Shown: one piece after another, positions 10,250-19,900 of the stretch | Layout: each line of letters opens with the position of its first letter | Numbering within the stretch: the stretch's first letter is position 1 | NCBI GenBank assembly: GCA_015665415.1 | Contig: JADFAE010000021.1 | Location: forward strand, 1 to 64,000 | DNA from: Roseobacter sp. | GTDB lineage: Bacteria; Pseudomonadota; Alphaproteobacteria; Rhodobacterales; Rhodobacteraceae | Reading direction: 5' to 3' | Length of the DNA stretch: 64,000 nucleotides | Program-made: the position numbers and the translations under genes | The notes under the pieces: generated by a model | What the model was told of the DNA's origin: nothing | Databases searched by the model: none | Seen by the model: the letters and a program-made list of their open reading frames with translations, nothing else

Positions 10250-11317
10250 TTAGCAATTGGCAATTGCCGTCCCGATATCCTGCAACAGCGCCGGGTAGAA
10301 TTCTGCCCCCGGCGTCAGCTTGGCACCCAGCGGATCCAGCACTGCGGTGCCTGCACCGGTGCCGTCCAGTACGGTGGCCACCAGGCCCGGGTTGAACTGC
10401 GGTTCCGAGAACACGCAAGTGACATTCAAATCTGCTACCACATCACGCACCTCCGCAATCCGGGCCGGGCTGGGTTTGGACGCATCGCCGATTGAAATAG
10501 CACCGGCCGCATTCAAGCCAAAACCCTTTTCAAAATACTGATAGGCATCGTGAAAAACGACGAATTCTTTGGCGCGAAACGGCTCCAGCGAGGCCGAAAC
10601 AGTTGCCACTGTCGCGGCAATCTCCTGTTTGCCCGCATCAGCATTGGCCATGTAGGCCGCTGCATTTGCCGGATCATGCTCTGCCAATTCCGCTGCGATC
10701 AGATCCAACCAAACCTGAGCGTTTTCCGGCAACAACCAAGCATGAGGATCGGCACCCTCGTGATCGTGAGCATGTTCATCGGCGTGGTCGTCATGGTCAT
10801 CGTGATCATCATGTTCGCCTTCATGACCCTCATGCCCCTCTTCCTCAGCATGATCTTCATCGGCATGAGCGTCATGATCATGCTCTTCATCGTGATCCGA
10901 ATGGGCATCGTGTTCCTCATGATCCTCATCATGGGCATGGGCTTCAAACCGGGCCCCTTCCCGGAAGGGCAGCACCTGGGTGCCTTTGGCCTCCAACAGC
11001 TCGATCCGATGCGCAGTCCCTGCAAGCTGTTCCAACGGGACCTTCAGCCAAGGCGTCAACGGCTCCCCCAGCCAGAAAACCAGATCCGCCTGTTCCAAGG
11101 CCCGCGCCTCGGAGGGGCGCATGGAATACCCATGAGGAGAGGCACCCGGGGCCACCACCAAAGCAGGCTCACCGAGCCCCTGCATCACGCGCGCCACTAG
11201 GCCGTGAACAGGTGTAATATCAGCAGCAACGCGCGGCACCTCGGCCAAGGCGGTTGCCGCTAACCCCAGCGTAGACGCGGCGGAGAATAAGATAGTCCTG
11301 ATCATGGGGATCCTCAT
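10250..11317 (-). CDS. znuA: Zinc ABC transporter substrate-binding protein with a long His/Asp/Glu-rich loop
   Basis: Signal peptide; VAADITPVHGLVARVMQGLG, HGYSMRPSEARAL, DPHAWLLPENA, VVFHDAYQYFEKGFGL; His-rich loop AHAHDEDHEEHDAHSDHDEEHDHD... Confidence 0.92.
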   Translation of the reverse strand: MRIPMIRTILFSAASTLGLAATALAEVPRVAADITPVHGLVARVMQGLGEPALVVAPGASPHGYSMRPSEARALEQADLVFWLGEPLTPWLKVPLEQLAGTAHRIELLEAKGTQVLPFREGARFEAHAHDEDHEEHDAHSDHDEEHDHDAHADEDHAEEEGHEGHEGEHDDHDDHDDHADEHAHDHEGADPHAWLLPENAQVWLDLIAAELAEHDPANAAAYMANADAGKQEIAATVATVSASLEPFRAKEFVVFHDAYQYFEKGFGLNAAGAISIGDASKPSPARIAEVRDVVADLNVTCVFSEPQFNPGLVATVLDGTGAGTAVLDPLGAKLTPGAEFYPALLQDIGTAIANC

Positions 11318-11339
11318 GTGATTTTATAACATACCGCGG

Positions 11340-11370
11340 CTTGATAAGCGTCATAACATAACATATCAAG
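11340..11370. promoter_or_regulatory. znuA/zur divergent intergenic region with CTTGATA-N17-TATCAAG inverted repeat and ATAACATA repeats; candidate Zur-controlled promoter
   Basis: 7-bp arms at 11340-11346 and 11364-11370; ATAACATA-type AT-rich elements in the divergent gap. Confidence 0.35.
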
Positions 11371-11386
11371 AGGCAAATCAGCATCC

Positions 11387-11905
11387 TTGGCCCCGGCCAT
11401 TCTTCAGCGGAGGCCCGCCCACATGGAATCCATCGGGTTTGAAACCCACGATCACGCCAGCTGCATTGCCAGCTGCATCGCCACAGTTGACGCATATTGC
11501 AAAACCCAAGGTCTGCAATTCACCCCGGTGCGCAAACGGGTGCTGGAAATCCTGCTGCAGGAGCATCGCGCCCTGGGTGCCTATGAGATCCTCGACCGAT
11601 TGCGTGAAGAAGGGCTCGGCTCGCAGCCTCCGGTGGCCTATCGGGCCCTCGATTTTCTGGTAAAAAACCGGTTTGCCCACAAGATCGAGCGCTTGAATGC
11701 CTTTATCGCCTGCACCCACCCCGGTGAAGATCACGCCCCCGCCTTTCTGATCTGTCGCAGCTGCAACGCGGTTGCCGAAGCCCAGACCATTCCGACCAAG
11801 GGGCAATTGGGTCAAGCCGCGCGCGAAGCCGGATTTCAGATCGAGCGCACTGTCGTCGAGGCCGAAGGCCTATGTCCAACCTGCCAAGGCGCTGATGCCG
11901 CATGA
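11387..11905 (+). CDS. zur: Fur-family transcriptional regulator, Zur
   Basis: Fur fold with metal motifs (CTHPGEDHAPAFLICRSCNAVAE ... CPTC); divergent from znuA and followed by znuCB. Likely start MESIGFETHDHAS slightly downstream. Confidence 0.88.
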   Translation: MAPAILQRRPAHMESIGFETHDHASCIASCIATVDAYCKTQGLQFTPVRKRVLEILLQEHRALGAYEILDRLREEGLGSQPPVAYRALDFLVKNRFAHKIERLNAFIACTHPGEDHAPAFLICRSCNAVAEAQTIPTKGQLGQAAREAGFQIERTVVEAEGLCPTCQGADAA

Positions 11906-12684
11906 GTCTGGTATCCCTGCAAAACCTTTCGGTACGCCATGGCGGCAACACGGTGTTGTCGAATGTGAGTTTCTCCATCACCAGCGGCGAAATCGTCACC
12001 GTTGTCGGCCCCAATGGCTCCGGTAAATCCACCCTGTTGCGCAGTGTTATTGGCGCTCAGACACCAAGTCAGGGCCAAGTCATCCGCCAAGGTGGATTGC
12101 GGATCGGCTATGTGCCGCAAAAGCTGCATATCGACCCAACCTTGCCCATGACGGTTCGTCGTTTCCTCAGCCTGCCCGACAGGGTCTCCAATCAACACGC
12201 CAAGGATGCGCTGGCCCAGGCCGGGGCCGGACAGTTGGCACAGCGGCAAATGTCCGGTTTGTCCGGCGGCCAGTTTCAGCGGGTCTTGTTGGCGCGCGCC
12301 CTGCTGTGCAACCCGCACTTGTTGATACTGGACGAGGCCACGCAGGGCCTAGATCAGCCAGGCTCTGCCGCCTTTTATCACCAGATCGAAACCGTACGCC
12401 AATCCCTGGGCTGTGCCGTATTGATGGTCAGCCATGAGCTGCATGTGGTTATGGCAGCATCTGATCGGGTCATTTGCCTCAATGGTCACATTTGTTGCGA
12501 AGGTGAGCCCGAGCACGTGGCATCTGCCCCGGAATATCGAGCGCTCTTTGGCAGTGGCACCCAGGGCGCTCTGGCGCTCTATCGCCATGAACATAATCAC
12601 AGCCACGACCATAGCTGCGGGCATGACCATGCCATCGACACAGACGTCACTTTGCCGCCAAACGAGAAAGTCACCCCAAAATGA
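11902..12684 (+). CDS. znuC: Zinc ABC transporter ATP-binding protein with His-rich C-terminus
   Basis: Walker A GPNGSGKST, signature LSGGQFQRVLLARAL, Walker B LLILDEATQGLD; tail HEHNHSHDHSCGHDH. Confidence 0.93.
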   Translation: MSLVSLQNLSVRHGGNTVLSNVSFSITSGEIVTVVGPNGSGKSTLLRSVIGAQTPSQGQVIRQGGLRIGYVPQKLHIDPTLPMTVRRFLSLPDRVSNQHAKDALAQAGAGQLAQRQMSGLSGGQFQRVLLARALLCNPHLLILDEATQGLDQPGSAAFYHQIETVRQSLGCAVLMVSHELHVVMAASDRVICLNGHICCEGEPEHVASAPEYRALFGSGTQGALALYRHEHNHSHDHSCGHDHAIDTDVTLPPNEKVTPK

Positions 12685-13499
12685 TCAGCCTATTTGACGG
12701 TTTTCTGCTGCGTGCGGCCTTTGCCGGGATCGGCGTTGCCATCGCGGCTGCCCCACTGGGCTGCTTTGTTATCTGGCGGCGGATGGCCTATTTCGGCGAT
12801 GCCACCGCCCATGCTTCGATCCTGGGGGTCGCCCTGGCCCTCGGGTTCCAAACCCCGATCTTTGCTGGGGTGCTTATCATTTCCCTGCTGATGGCGACGG
12901 CGGTTTCAAATCTCAGCGATCGCGGCTTTGCCATGGATACGCTTCTGGGCGTTCTCGCCCATTCCTCGCTGGCTTTTGGCCTGGTTGCGGTCTCCTTCCT
13001 ACAGGGGGTGCGCATCGATCTCATGGCCTATCTGTTTGGCGACATTCTTGCCGTCAGCCGCGGGGATCTTGCCGTGATCTGGGGCGGGGCCGCTTTGGTC
13101 CTGGTGCTGCTCTGGTCCCGATGGTCGGCGCTACTGACCGCAACGCTGAGCCCCGATCTGGCCTATGCAGCGGGTCTAAACCCCAAGCGGGAACAGCTCA
13201 TCCTGACCATAGCCCTGGCACTGGTTGTTGCGGTTGCAATCAAAGTTGTAGGGGTCTTGCTGATTTCGGCTATGCTGCTGATCCCAGCCGCCGCTGCGCG
13301 CCCCTTTGCCACCACGCCAGAGCGCATGGCCGTCACTGCCGCCAGTATCGGCACATTCTCCGCCTTGGCGGGTCTGCAAGCCTCTTTTGTTTTGGATACG
13401 CCAACGGGTCCGACAATCGTTTGCTTCGCGGCTGTGGTTTTTGCGCTGGCCAGTCTTGGGGATCAGTTGCGCCAAGTAAAACACTCAAAACCAAACTAA
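12681..13499 (+). CDS. znuB: Zinc ABC transporter permease
   Basis: ABC-3 family polytopic protein overlapping znuC (ATGA). Confidence 0.92.
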   Translation: MISLFDGFLLRAAFAGIGVAIAAAPLGCFVIWRRMAYFGDATAHASILGVALALGFQTPIFAGVLIISLLMATAVSNLSDRGFAMDTLLGVLAHSSLAFGLVAVSFLQGVRIDLMAYLFGDILAVSRGDLAVIWGGAALVLVLLWSRWSALLTATLSPDLAYAAGLNPKREQLILTIALALVVAVAIKVVGVLLISAMLLIPAAAARPFATTPERMAVTAASIGTFSALAGLQASFVLDTPTGPTIVCFAAVVFALASLGDQLRQVKHSKPN

Positions 13500-13505
13500 G
13501 CGACA

Positions 13506-15797
13506 TCAATTATGGCGTACCAAGGGATCTGAGCTGCCTTCTGAGCACTGACAGGCCCATTTGTTGATTGACGCGATCAGGTCCTTTTTCTTGATCGGTT
13601 TACTCAAAAAATCATCCATTCCGGCAGCCAAGCATTTGCCTCGATGTGACTCTAGCGCATTGGCCGTCAAGGCCACAATTGGACAGCTTGGCCGCAGAGT
13701 TTCCCTCTCGATTTCCCTGATCCTGCGCGTCGCCTCGACGCCATCCATCACTGGCATCATCATGTCCATCAGAATGATGTCAGGAAGAGTCTCACGATAA
13801 CACTCAATCGCCTCGGCTCCGGTGGCTGCGATGGTGATGTCAAATCCCTCATTTTTCAACATCCGCGTAATCACCAGCTGGTTGGTCCGGTTGTCTTCCG
13901 CAATCAGCAACTTCACGCTGCTGTCCAGCAGTGGGCCTTCGACCTCGACAATGGGCTGTTTCACAGGTTTCCGCGCCAAGCTTAGGACCCGCCCAAGAAC
14001 CTGCTTCAAATGCGACGCACGCAGGGGCTTCAGTGCGATTTCGCAGCCCTCCAGACCATCACGTACCGTCTTGCTCATCGCCTGCTCGACCGATGACAGC
14101 ATCACAATTGGCAAGGTCCGGTAATCAGGGATCGCACGAATACTTTGCACCAGCTCACGCCCGTCGATCAGTGGCATCTGATAGTCCAGAACCACGAAAT
14201 CTAGGTGCCTGCCCTCCAGCCGTAAATCCGTCAGCAATTCCAAAGCCTCGGAAGCCGAGCAGACCTGCAAACACTTCACCCCCCAAAACGACAGACGTTC
14301 CGACAGGATGAAGCGGTTCAGTTCCAGGTCGTCAACGATCAACCCTGTCAGCCCCTCCAGCGCAACCACTTCGGTTCTCACCTCGGGCGGAGCAGCGCAT
14401 GCCGACAAAGGCATCAGAATGGTAAAGACCGATCCAATGCCCGCTCTGGACTGTACCGTTACGCGCCCCCCCATCAACGCGAGCAAGCGCGATGAAATGG
14501 CCAGTCCCAGGCCGGTGCCCTCAAAACTGCGGGTTGCAGCGCCATCCACTTGCTCAAAGGCACTGAAAATATCATCAATGCGATCCTCGGGAATACCAAT
14601 CCCGGTATCGGTCACAGCGATGGACAGGTCATATCCAGTGGGTCCTTTTTGGGCCGTCACATCAATATAGACATATCCCGCATTCGTGAATTTCACCGCA
14701 TTGCCGATAATATTGGTGACCACTTGGCGCACCCGGCCCACATCGCCATCATAAAACTCTGGCAGATCGGGATCATATCGCAAGATGATCTCAACGCCTT
14801 TGACTGTTGCCTTGGGCGACAGCAGCGTCACCACATCCTCAATAGCGACCTGCAGATTGAAGGGGGCTGTCTGCAGCTCCACCTTACCTGCCTCGATCTT
14901 GGAGAAATTCAGGATATCATTGATGATCGTCAGCAATGCGGATCCGGATTTTGCAATTGTCTCTGCATACATCTGTTGGTCTTCATCCAGATCCGTATCC
15001 AAGATCAATTCGGCCATCCCGATGACACCATTCATCGGCGTTCGAATTTCGTGGCTCATGTTGGCCAGGAACTCAGATTTGGCCTGATTGGCAATATCGG
15101 CGGCTTCGCAGGCCTGTTCCAAGGCCATCTCGCGTTCATCCCGCTCTGAAAAGGTGTCCTCCAGGACGCCTACCGAGAAATTCAACGCCCAGAATTCCCG
15201 CGAGGCATACCAGGGCAAGCGCCCGGTATGGCTCCGCATCCCGGAGATCGCATCCGACATTCTCAGATGGATCGTCCCCAATGGCCGAAGTGCCAGCATA
15301 TTAACCAAAACCAAGACCAAGACCGATAGCACGGCAATCGCCAGGACCGTCCACATGATGGTATAGCGCACCTTTTCCTGCACCAAAGCCTGGCCATCGG
15401 CCGTTGACCACTGCACAATCATGGTGCCGAATTTAAAGCCCTCCATCTCTACGGATTGTTCATAGACAACACGGCCCTCCGTCCCTCCGGTCTCGTCATG
15501 GCTGACAGAGGCAATCAGATCCCCCTCTCCATTCAGAATCTGTATCGATAGGATCTTGGGGTTGCGAGACAGCGCCTCCTCCAAACCGGTTTCCAGGACC
15601 GGTACATCTTCGACAATGATCGATTCGAGCATCAACCCACTGAGCAGAGACACCGTCAAACCGGCCTGTTCCGTCAACTGATCGCGCAATCGATTGCCCT
15701 CGTACTGACGGGCCACAGCCCCTACGGCAAAGGCAACCAAAAGCGCTGCCAGAGACAGGGATAGAACGATCTGAAACAGAATACCGGTGCGTTTCAT
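13506..15797 (-). CDS. Membrane hybrid sensor histidine kinase (HK - REC - REC)
   Basis: TM-periplasmic-TM N-terminus, H-box [19 protein letters not shown], ATPase [12 protein letters not shown], two receiver domains ([24 protein letters not shown]). Confidence 0.93.
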   Translation of the reverse strand: MKRTGILFQIVLSLSLAALLVAFAVGAVARQYEGNRLRDQLTEQAGLTVSLLSGLMLESIIVEDVPVLETGLEEALSRNPKILSIQILNGEGDLIASVSHDETGGTEGRVVYEQSVEMEGFKFGTMIVQWSTADGQALVQEKVRYTIMWTVLAIAVLSVLVLVLVNMLALRPLGTIHLRMSDAISGMRSHTGRLPWYASREFWALNFSVGVLEDTFSERDEREMALEQACEAADIANQAKSEFLANMSHEIRTPMNGVIGMAELILDTDLDEDQQMYAETIAKSGSALLTIINDILNFSKIEAGKVELQTAPFNLQVAIEDVVTLLSPKATVKGVEIILRYDPDLPEFYDGDVGRVRQVVTNIIGNAVKFTNAGYVYIDVTAQKGPTGYDLSIAVTDTGIGIPEDRIDDIFSAFEQVDGAATRSFEGTGLGLAISSRLLALMGGRVTVQSRAGIGSVFTILMPLSACAAPPEVRTEVVALEGLTGLIVDDLELNRFILSERLSFWGVKCLQVCSASEALELLTDLRLEGRHLDFVVLDYQMPLIDGRELVQSIRAIPDYRTLPIVMLSSVEQAMSKTVRDGLEGCEIALKPLRASHLKQVLGRVLSLARKPVKQPIVEVEGPLLDSSVKLLIAEDNRTNQLVITRMLKNEGFDITIAATGAEAIECYRETLPDIILMDMMMPVMDGVEATRRIREIERETLRPSCPIVALTANALESHRGKCLAAGMDDFLSKPIKKKDLIASINKWACQCSEGSSDPLVRHN

Positions 15798-15815
15798 GTC
15801 TTGGCTCTTAACAGG

Positions 15816-16727
15816 TTAAAAACCACGACTTTGCTCAATTGCGGCGCGGATGAAATCGTAGTCGGCGTCCTCGCTTTCCAGGAAACCATTCTTGGCGACC
15901 CGGCGTACGATCTCTTCGTTTTGGGACGACAGCATGACTTCACGCATGGCCACCAAGACCTCGTCATCCAGGTCCGCCGAAGCAAGCCAGGGCTTAGTTA
16001 CATTGTCAAAAGACATCAAAACCCGGATCGGAACACCTTTGGCAATAAGCTTTTTGAAGGTGCTTTCCTTCAAGGCACCTGCCGCAAATTTACCTGCGCC
16101 AACGGCTTCACCGACAAGATCATGCCGCCCCAGATAGGCAAAACTATGCAGGTCAGTCCCTGCAATACCTGCATCAAGCAGATGCGCCTGGGCCAAGTAA
16201 CGCCCGATTGTCGACAACTCATCCCCAAAGGCAAAGGTCAGCCCCGCCAGCTCTTCAAGCGATTGAGCTGGACTTTCCCGATGAACCACGATCACGCCCT
16301 TAAAGCGCTTCTCACCCTTCTTGGATTCGATCGCCACGATGCGGATATCAGGGTTTGCCTCCTTGACCATCACATATGAAGCCGGGCCAAAGCGGGCGAA
16401 ATCCACTTCCCCTTCCGCCAACTGACGGATGCCCTCTTCGTATTCCTTGGCGATCTGCATTTTGATCGTCACTCGCTCACCCAAGCGCTCCGACATACGG
16501 TCCGCAAGGAAAGACAAAAAGGGTCGATACTTGCGGACTGTTTCCGTTGGCTTGTCTGCCGCATAGGTTCCAAAGGTAAGGGTGATTTCGGCCTGGGCCT
16601 GCAATGGAAGCAGTCCCAGCAAGCATGCCGCGAGGACATATAACGGAGAGCAAAAGATTTTCTTGCCCTCCCTCAACCCAAGAAAGAATAAGGAAAAAAC
16701 GTCTCGGCTAACTTTTTTCATGAACAA
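15816..16727 (-). CDS. PhnD-like phosphate/phosphonate-type periplasmic substrate-binding protein (no ABC transporter partner in window)
   Basis: Signal peptide ...LPLQAQA; LTFGTYAADKPTETVRKYRPFLSFLADRM ... VDFARFGPASYVMVKE; 18-bp gap to the hybrid kinase implies an operon. Confidence 0.85.
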   Translation of the reverse strand: MFMKKVSRDVFSLFFLGLREGKKIFCSPLYVLAACLLGLLPLQAQAEITLTFGTYAADKPTETVRKYRPFLSFLADRMSERLGERVTIKMQIAKEYEEGIRQLAEGEVDFARFGPASYVMVKEANPDIRIVAIESKKGEKRFKGVIVVHRESPAQSLEELAGLTFAFGDELSTIGRYLAQAHLLDAGIAGTDLHSFAYLGRHDLVGEAVGAGKFAAGALKESTFKKLIAKGVPIRVLMSFDNVTKPWLASADLDDEVLVAMREVMLSSQNEEIVRRVAKNGFLESEDADYDFIRAAIEQSRGF

Positions 16728-16944
16728 GCCTCCTGGCTAGTGCGATGTGTACGGCCCTCTCGGCCGGCTTCAATACTCACTCATTTATACACCAAACGAA
16801 GTTAACATCCTGACAGTTCGTCCAGAAAATTAGAGTGAAACTGTTGACCTTATCCATAGCTTAACTGTTCTGTAATGTTTTAGGCGTCTTTTCATAAAAT
16901 CGTCACAATCACAAAGTTGACCGAAATTGACAGTAGGAAAGCCC

Positions 16945-19900
16945 GTGAAGTCACTCAACCAGACATCAGCTTCATCCAGACATTCACACCGTCTTATTGC
17001 AGCTTTGTGGTGTACGACCATTCTTTTGGTCGTGCCGGTCAAGGCGCAGGCGATTCCCTCGCCTGAATTGGTGATCGGATCGGTTTCTTCACTCTCTCAG
17101 GTCTTTGCCGTCGGACTGGCCATGATGTCAGGTATGGGGGCCATCGTGGCGGCCAAACTCGGCTTCAAGCCCAAAACTGCCACCAGCTCCGCCAGGTATC
17201 CCGTCAAACTCATTTGCTTCATGATACTGGCTGCAACCCTGCTTGCCGCGGGGAACTATTGGCAATACAGCTCAAATCAGAGCGCTGAGCTGGCGCGCCT
17301 GCAGGCTACATTGGTTCGGCCAGCACAGTTTGATGGCACCGTGATCAAGGATGCCGACCTCAAAGAAGCGAGTTTCTCCAAACAGGAAGACAATCCCCTG
17401 GCGATCTCCACAGATGAGGCCTCGCTGCTGCTGTCCAAAGATGACACATTGTTCTTCGACATACGTGAAACCGGTGAAAACGCCATGGGCACCCTGCCCG
17501 GAGCCGCCCATGTCAGGTTCCCTGATTTCCTTCAGTCCAGTCCGCTGCAACCGGGCCAGAAGGCCGTCGTCTTTTGCCATAACGGCAACCGAAGTTCAGA
17601 AACCTGCGCCGAATTGGCTGCTTTGGGTATCGATTGCAGCTTCATCGCCGGAGGCATAGAGAAATGGATCGTCGAGGGACGTGCCTTCAGCGACGCCAAG
17701 GTTGAGACACTTGCTGATTTGCGGGCTATTCCAGAATACACCAACAAGGATACTCTGCTTAGCACTGCCGACTTTACGGAGCTGATGGCCACCGACAATC
17801 TGCAAATCGTCGATACCCGGTACCCCGGAGATTTTGCCTCCGGTCATCTGCCCGGTGCCATCAACATCCCGATCCGCGCCTTGACAACCGACGAGCTGAC
17901 TCGCCGCATCTCCGCGCTGCAGAACAAGCCCACGGTTGCCGCCTGCTATGACCGTCGCAGCTGCTTTATGGGTCAGGTCCTGGGGCTGGAGCTGAGCCAG
18001 AGGGGCTTTGACTATCAGGGGCGCTACACCCTGCCCTGGGAATATTTCATTGCCCCTGCCCCTAAACCCCATGTTCAGGCCTGGCTGGCAGATCAGCAAT
18101 CAACCTATTGGCAACAGGCAATTTCCGCCCTTTCCACCGCTCTGGTATGGATCCACGAACGCAGTCACCTGTTGCTGGGGCTCTTTGCCTTGTCGCTGAT
18201 GACCCGGCTTCTGGTGCTGCCTGTGGCGCTGAAATCGGAACGCGATCAGATCATCACTGCCAACTGCGCCGAAGAACTGGCAGAGCTGAAAGCCCGGCTT
18301 GCCGATGATCCGGTGCGCAAGGCACGCGCAATCCAGGCCTTCTATGCCGCCAAGGGTCTGACGCCTGTGCGCAATCTTAGCGCCCTGCTGTTCTTGCCAG
18401 TGATGATGCTGGGGGTCTCTGCTGCAGGCCAGGCCGCTGGCTCCGTCACCATTCCATACCTGTGGCTTGCGGATCTCGGCCTGCCGGATCCCAGCTTTGC
18501 CCTGCCGCTGCTGTTTTGCGCGCTGGCCGCAATCTATCTGGTCTGGGCCGTTGCCAAGACCCCGCGTCAGGTGAAACTCTGGTTGATCATTGGTGTTCCA
18601 GTGCTCTTTGCCATGGTCTTTGGCCTGAGTGCCGCCGCCAACGCCTATCTCTGCTTCAGCCTCAGCCTGTTGCTGCTGCAGCGAGCCTATGTCACCGGGT
18701 TGCATAACAACTTGGCAGACCGGCTTGCGGTGATGCGCCACAGGCGCCGTCTGGCGAAATTGCCAACCGGTGTCATCCCGATGGGCTACACCGAAGAGCT
18801 TACCACCGCCGGCAACAAGGCCCTGCGCCTGTCCATCCTCAAAAACGCGGGCCTGCCGGTACCTGGCGGCGTGGTGCTGCGCAGTGAGGCCATTGCCGAC
18901 TACCAGCAGATGAGCCTGCCCGAAAAAGACGCCTTTGCCGCCCAAATTTGGCACTTGGCAGGTGAAACCCTCTGCGCCGTGCGCAGCAGCGCCAGCAACG
19001 AAGACGGCGCGGAACAGAGCTTTGCTGGGGTGTTTGAATCCGAACTGGACGTGACCGCAAAAACCATGCGCAAAGCGCTCGACAATGTGGTCTCCAGCTT
19101 TTCGTCGGAACGTGCTGCCAGCTATGATGCAAATGCTCAGGATGAAGGCGCCGCCAATATCCTGGTCCAACAGATGGTGCAGGCCGATTTCGCCGGTGTT
19201 CTGTTCACCCAGGATCCTACGGCCCCCGGCATGACCATGGTCGAATGGGTGCGCGGTTGTGGCGAAGATCTGGTGTCCGGCCGGGTGACCCCAGTCTCCC
19301 TGCGCTTTGGTCGCTGCACCGGCCTGCCCGCCGCAGAGGATCAGGATCAGACGCTGGATCTCTCTCCCCTGTTGGAACTTGGTCGCAAAATCGAAGAGAC
19401 CTTTGGTTGTCCGCAGGATGTCGAATGGGCCTATGCCAACGGGTGCTTCCAGATCGTGCAAAGCCGCGACATCACCACTTTGGCGCTTGGCCCCGAAGCA
19501 GAACAGATCCGTTTGGCCGAATGGCGCGATGTGCTTGATCGATACGGCAGCGCAGACCCCGATCAGGTGATCCTCGAACAGGATGAAATGTCCGAGGTCC
19601 TGCCACGCCCGACGCCGCTGTCTTTCTCGCTGATGGCGACCCTTTGGGCCCCCGGTGGCAGCGTTGATCTGGCCTGCCGCGCCCTTGCAGTGCCCTATGG
19701 GCTGCCAGAGGGACGCGATGGGCACCTGGTCAATCTCTTTGGCAAAACCTATGTTGATACTGCCCTGAAAGAGGCAATGACACTGAAGCTGACCGCCGCC
19801 AAGGCCAAGCAGCTGCGTCGCCAGGCCCTGCCGCTTGTGACCCGTTTCCGCACTGAGGTCATGGCCGAAATGGCCGACCGCCTCGCCATCTGGCAAGCCG

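Noticed and set aside
10740-10930. Repetitive CATGATCATG-like DNA
   Set aside because: Not a CRISPR or regulatory array; it is the codon repeat of the ZnuA His/Asp loop.
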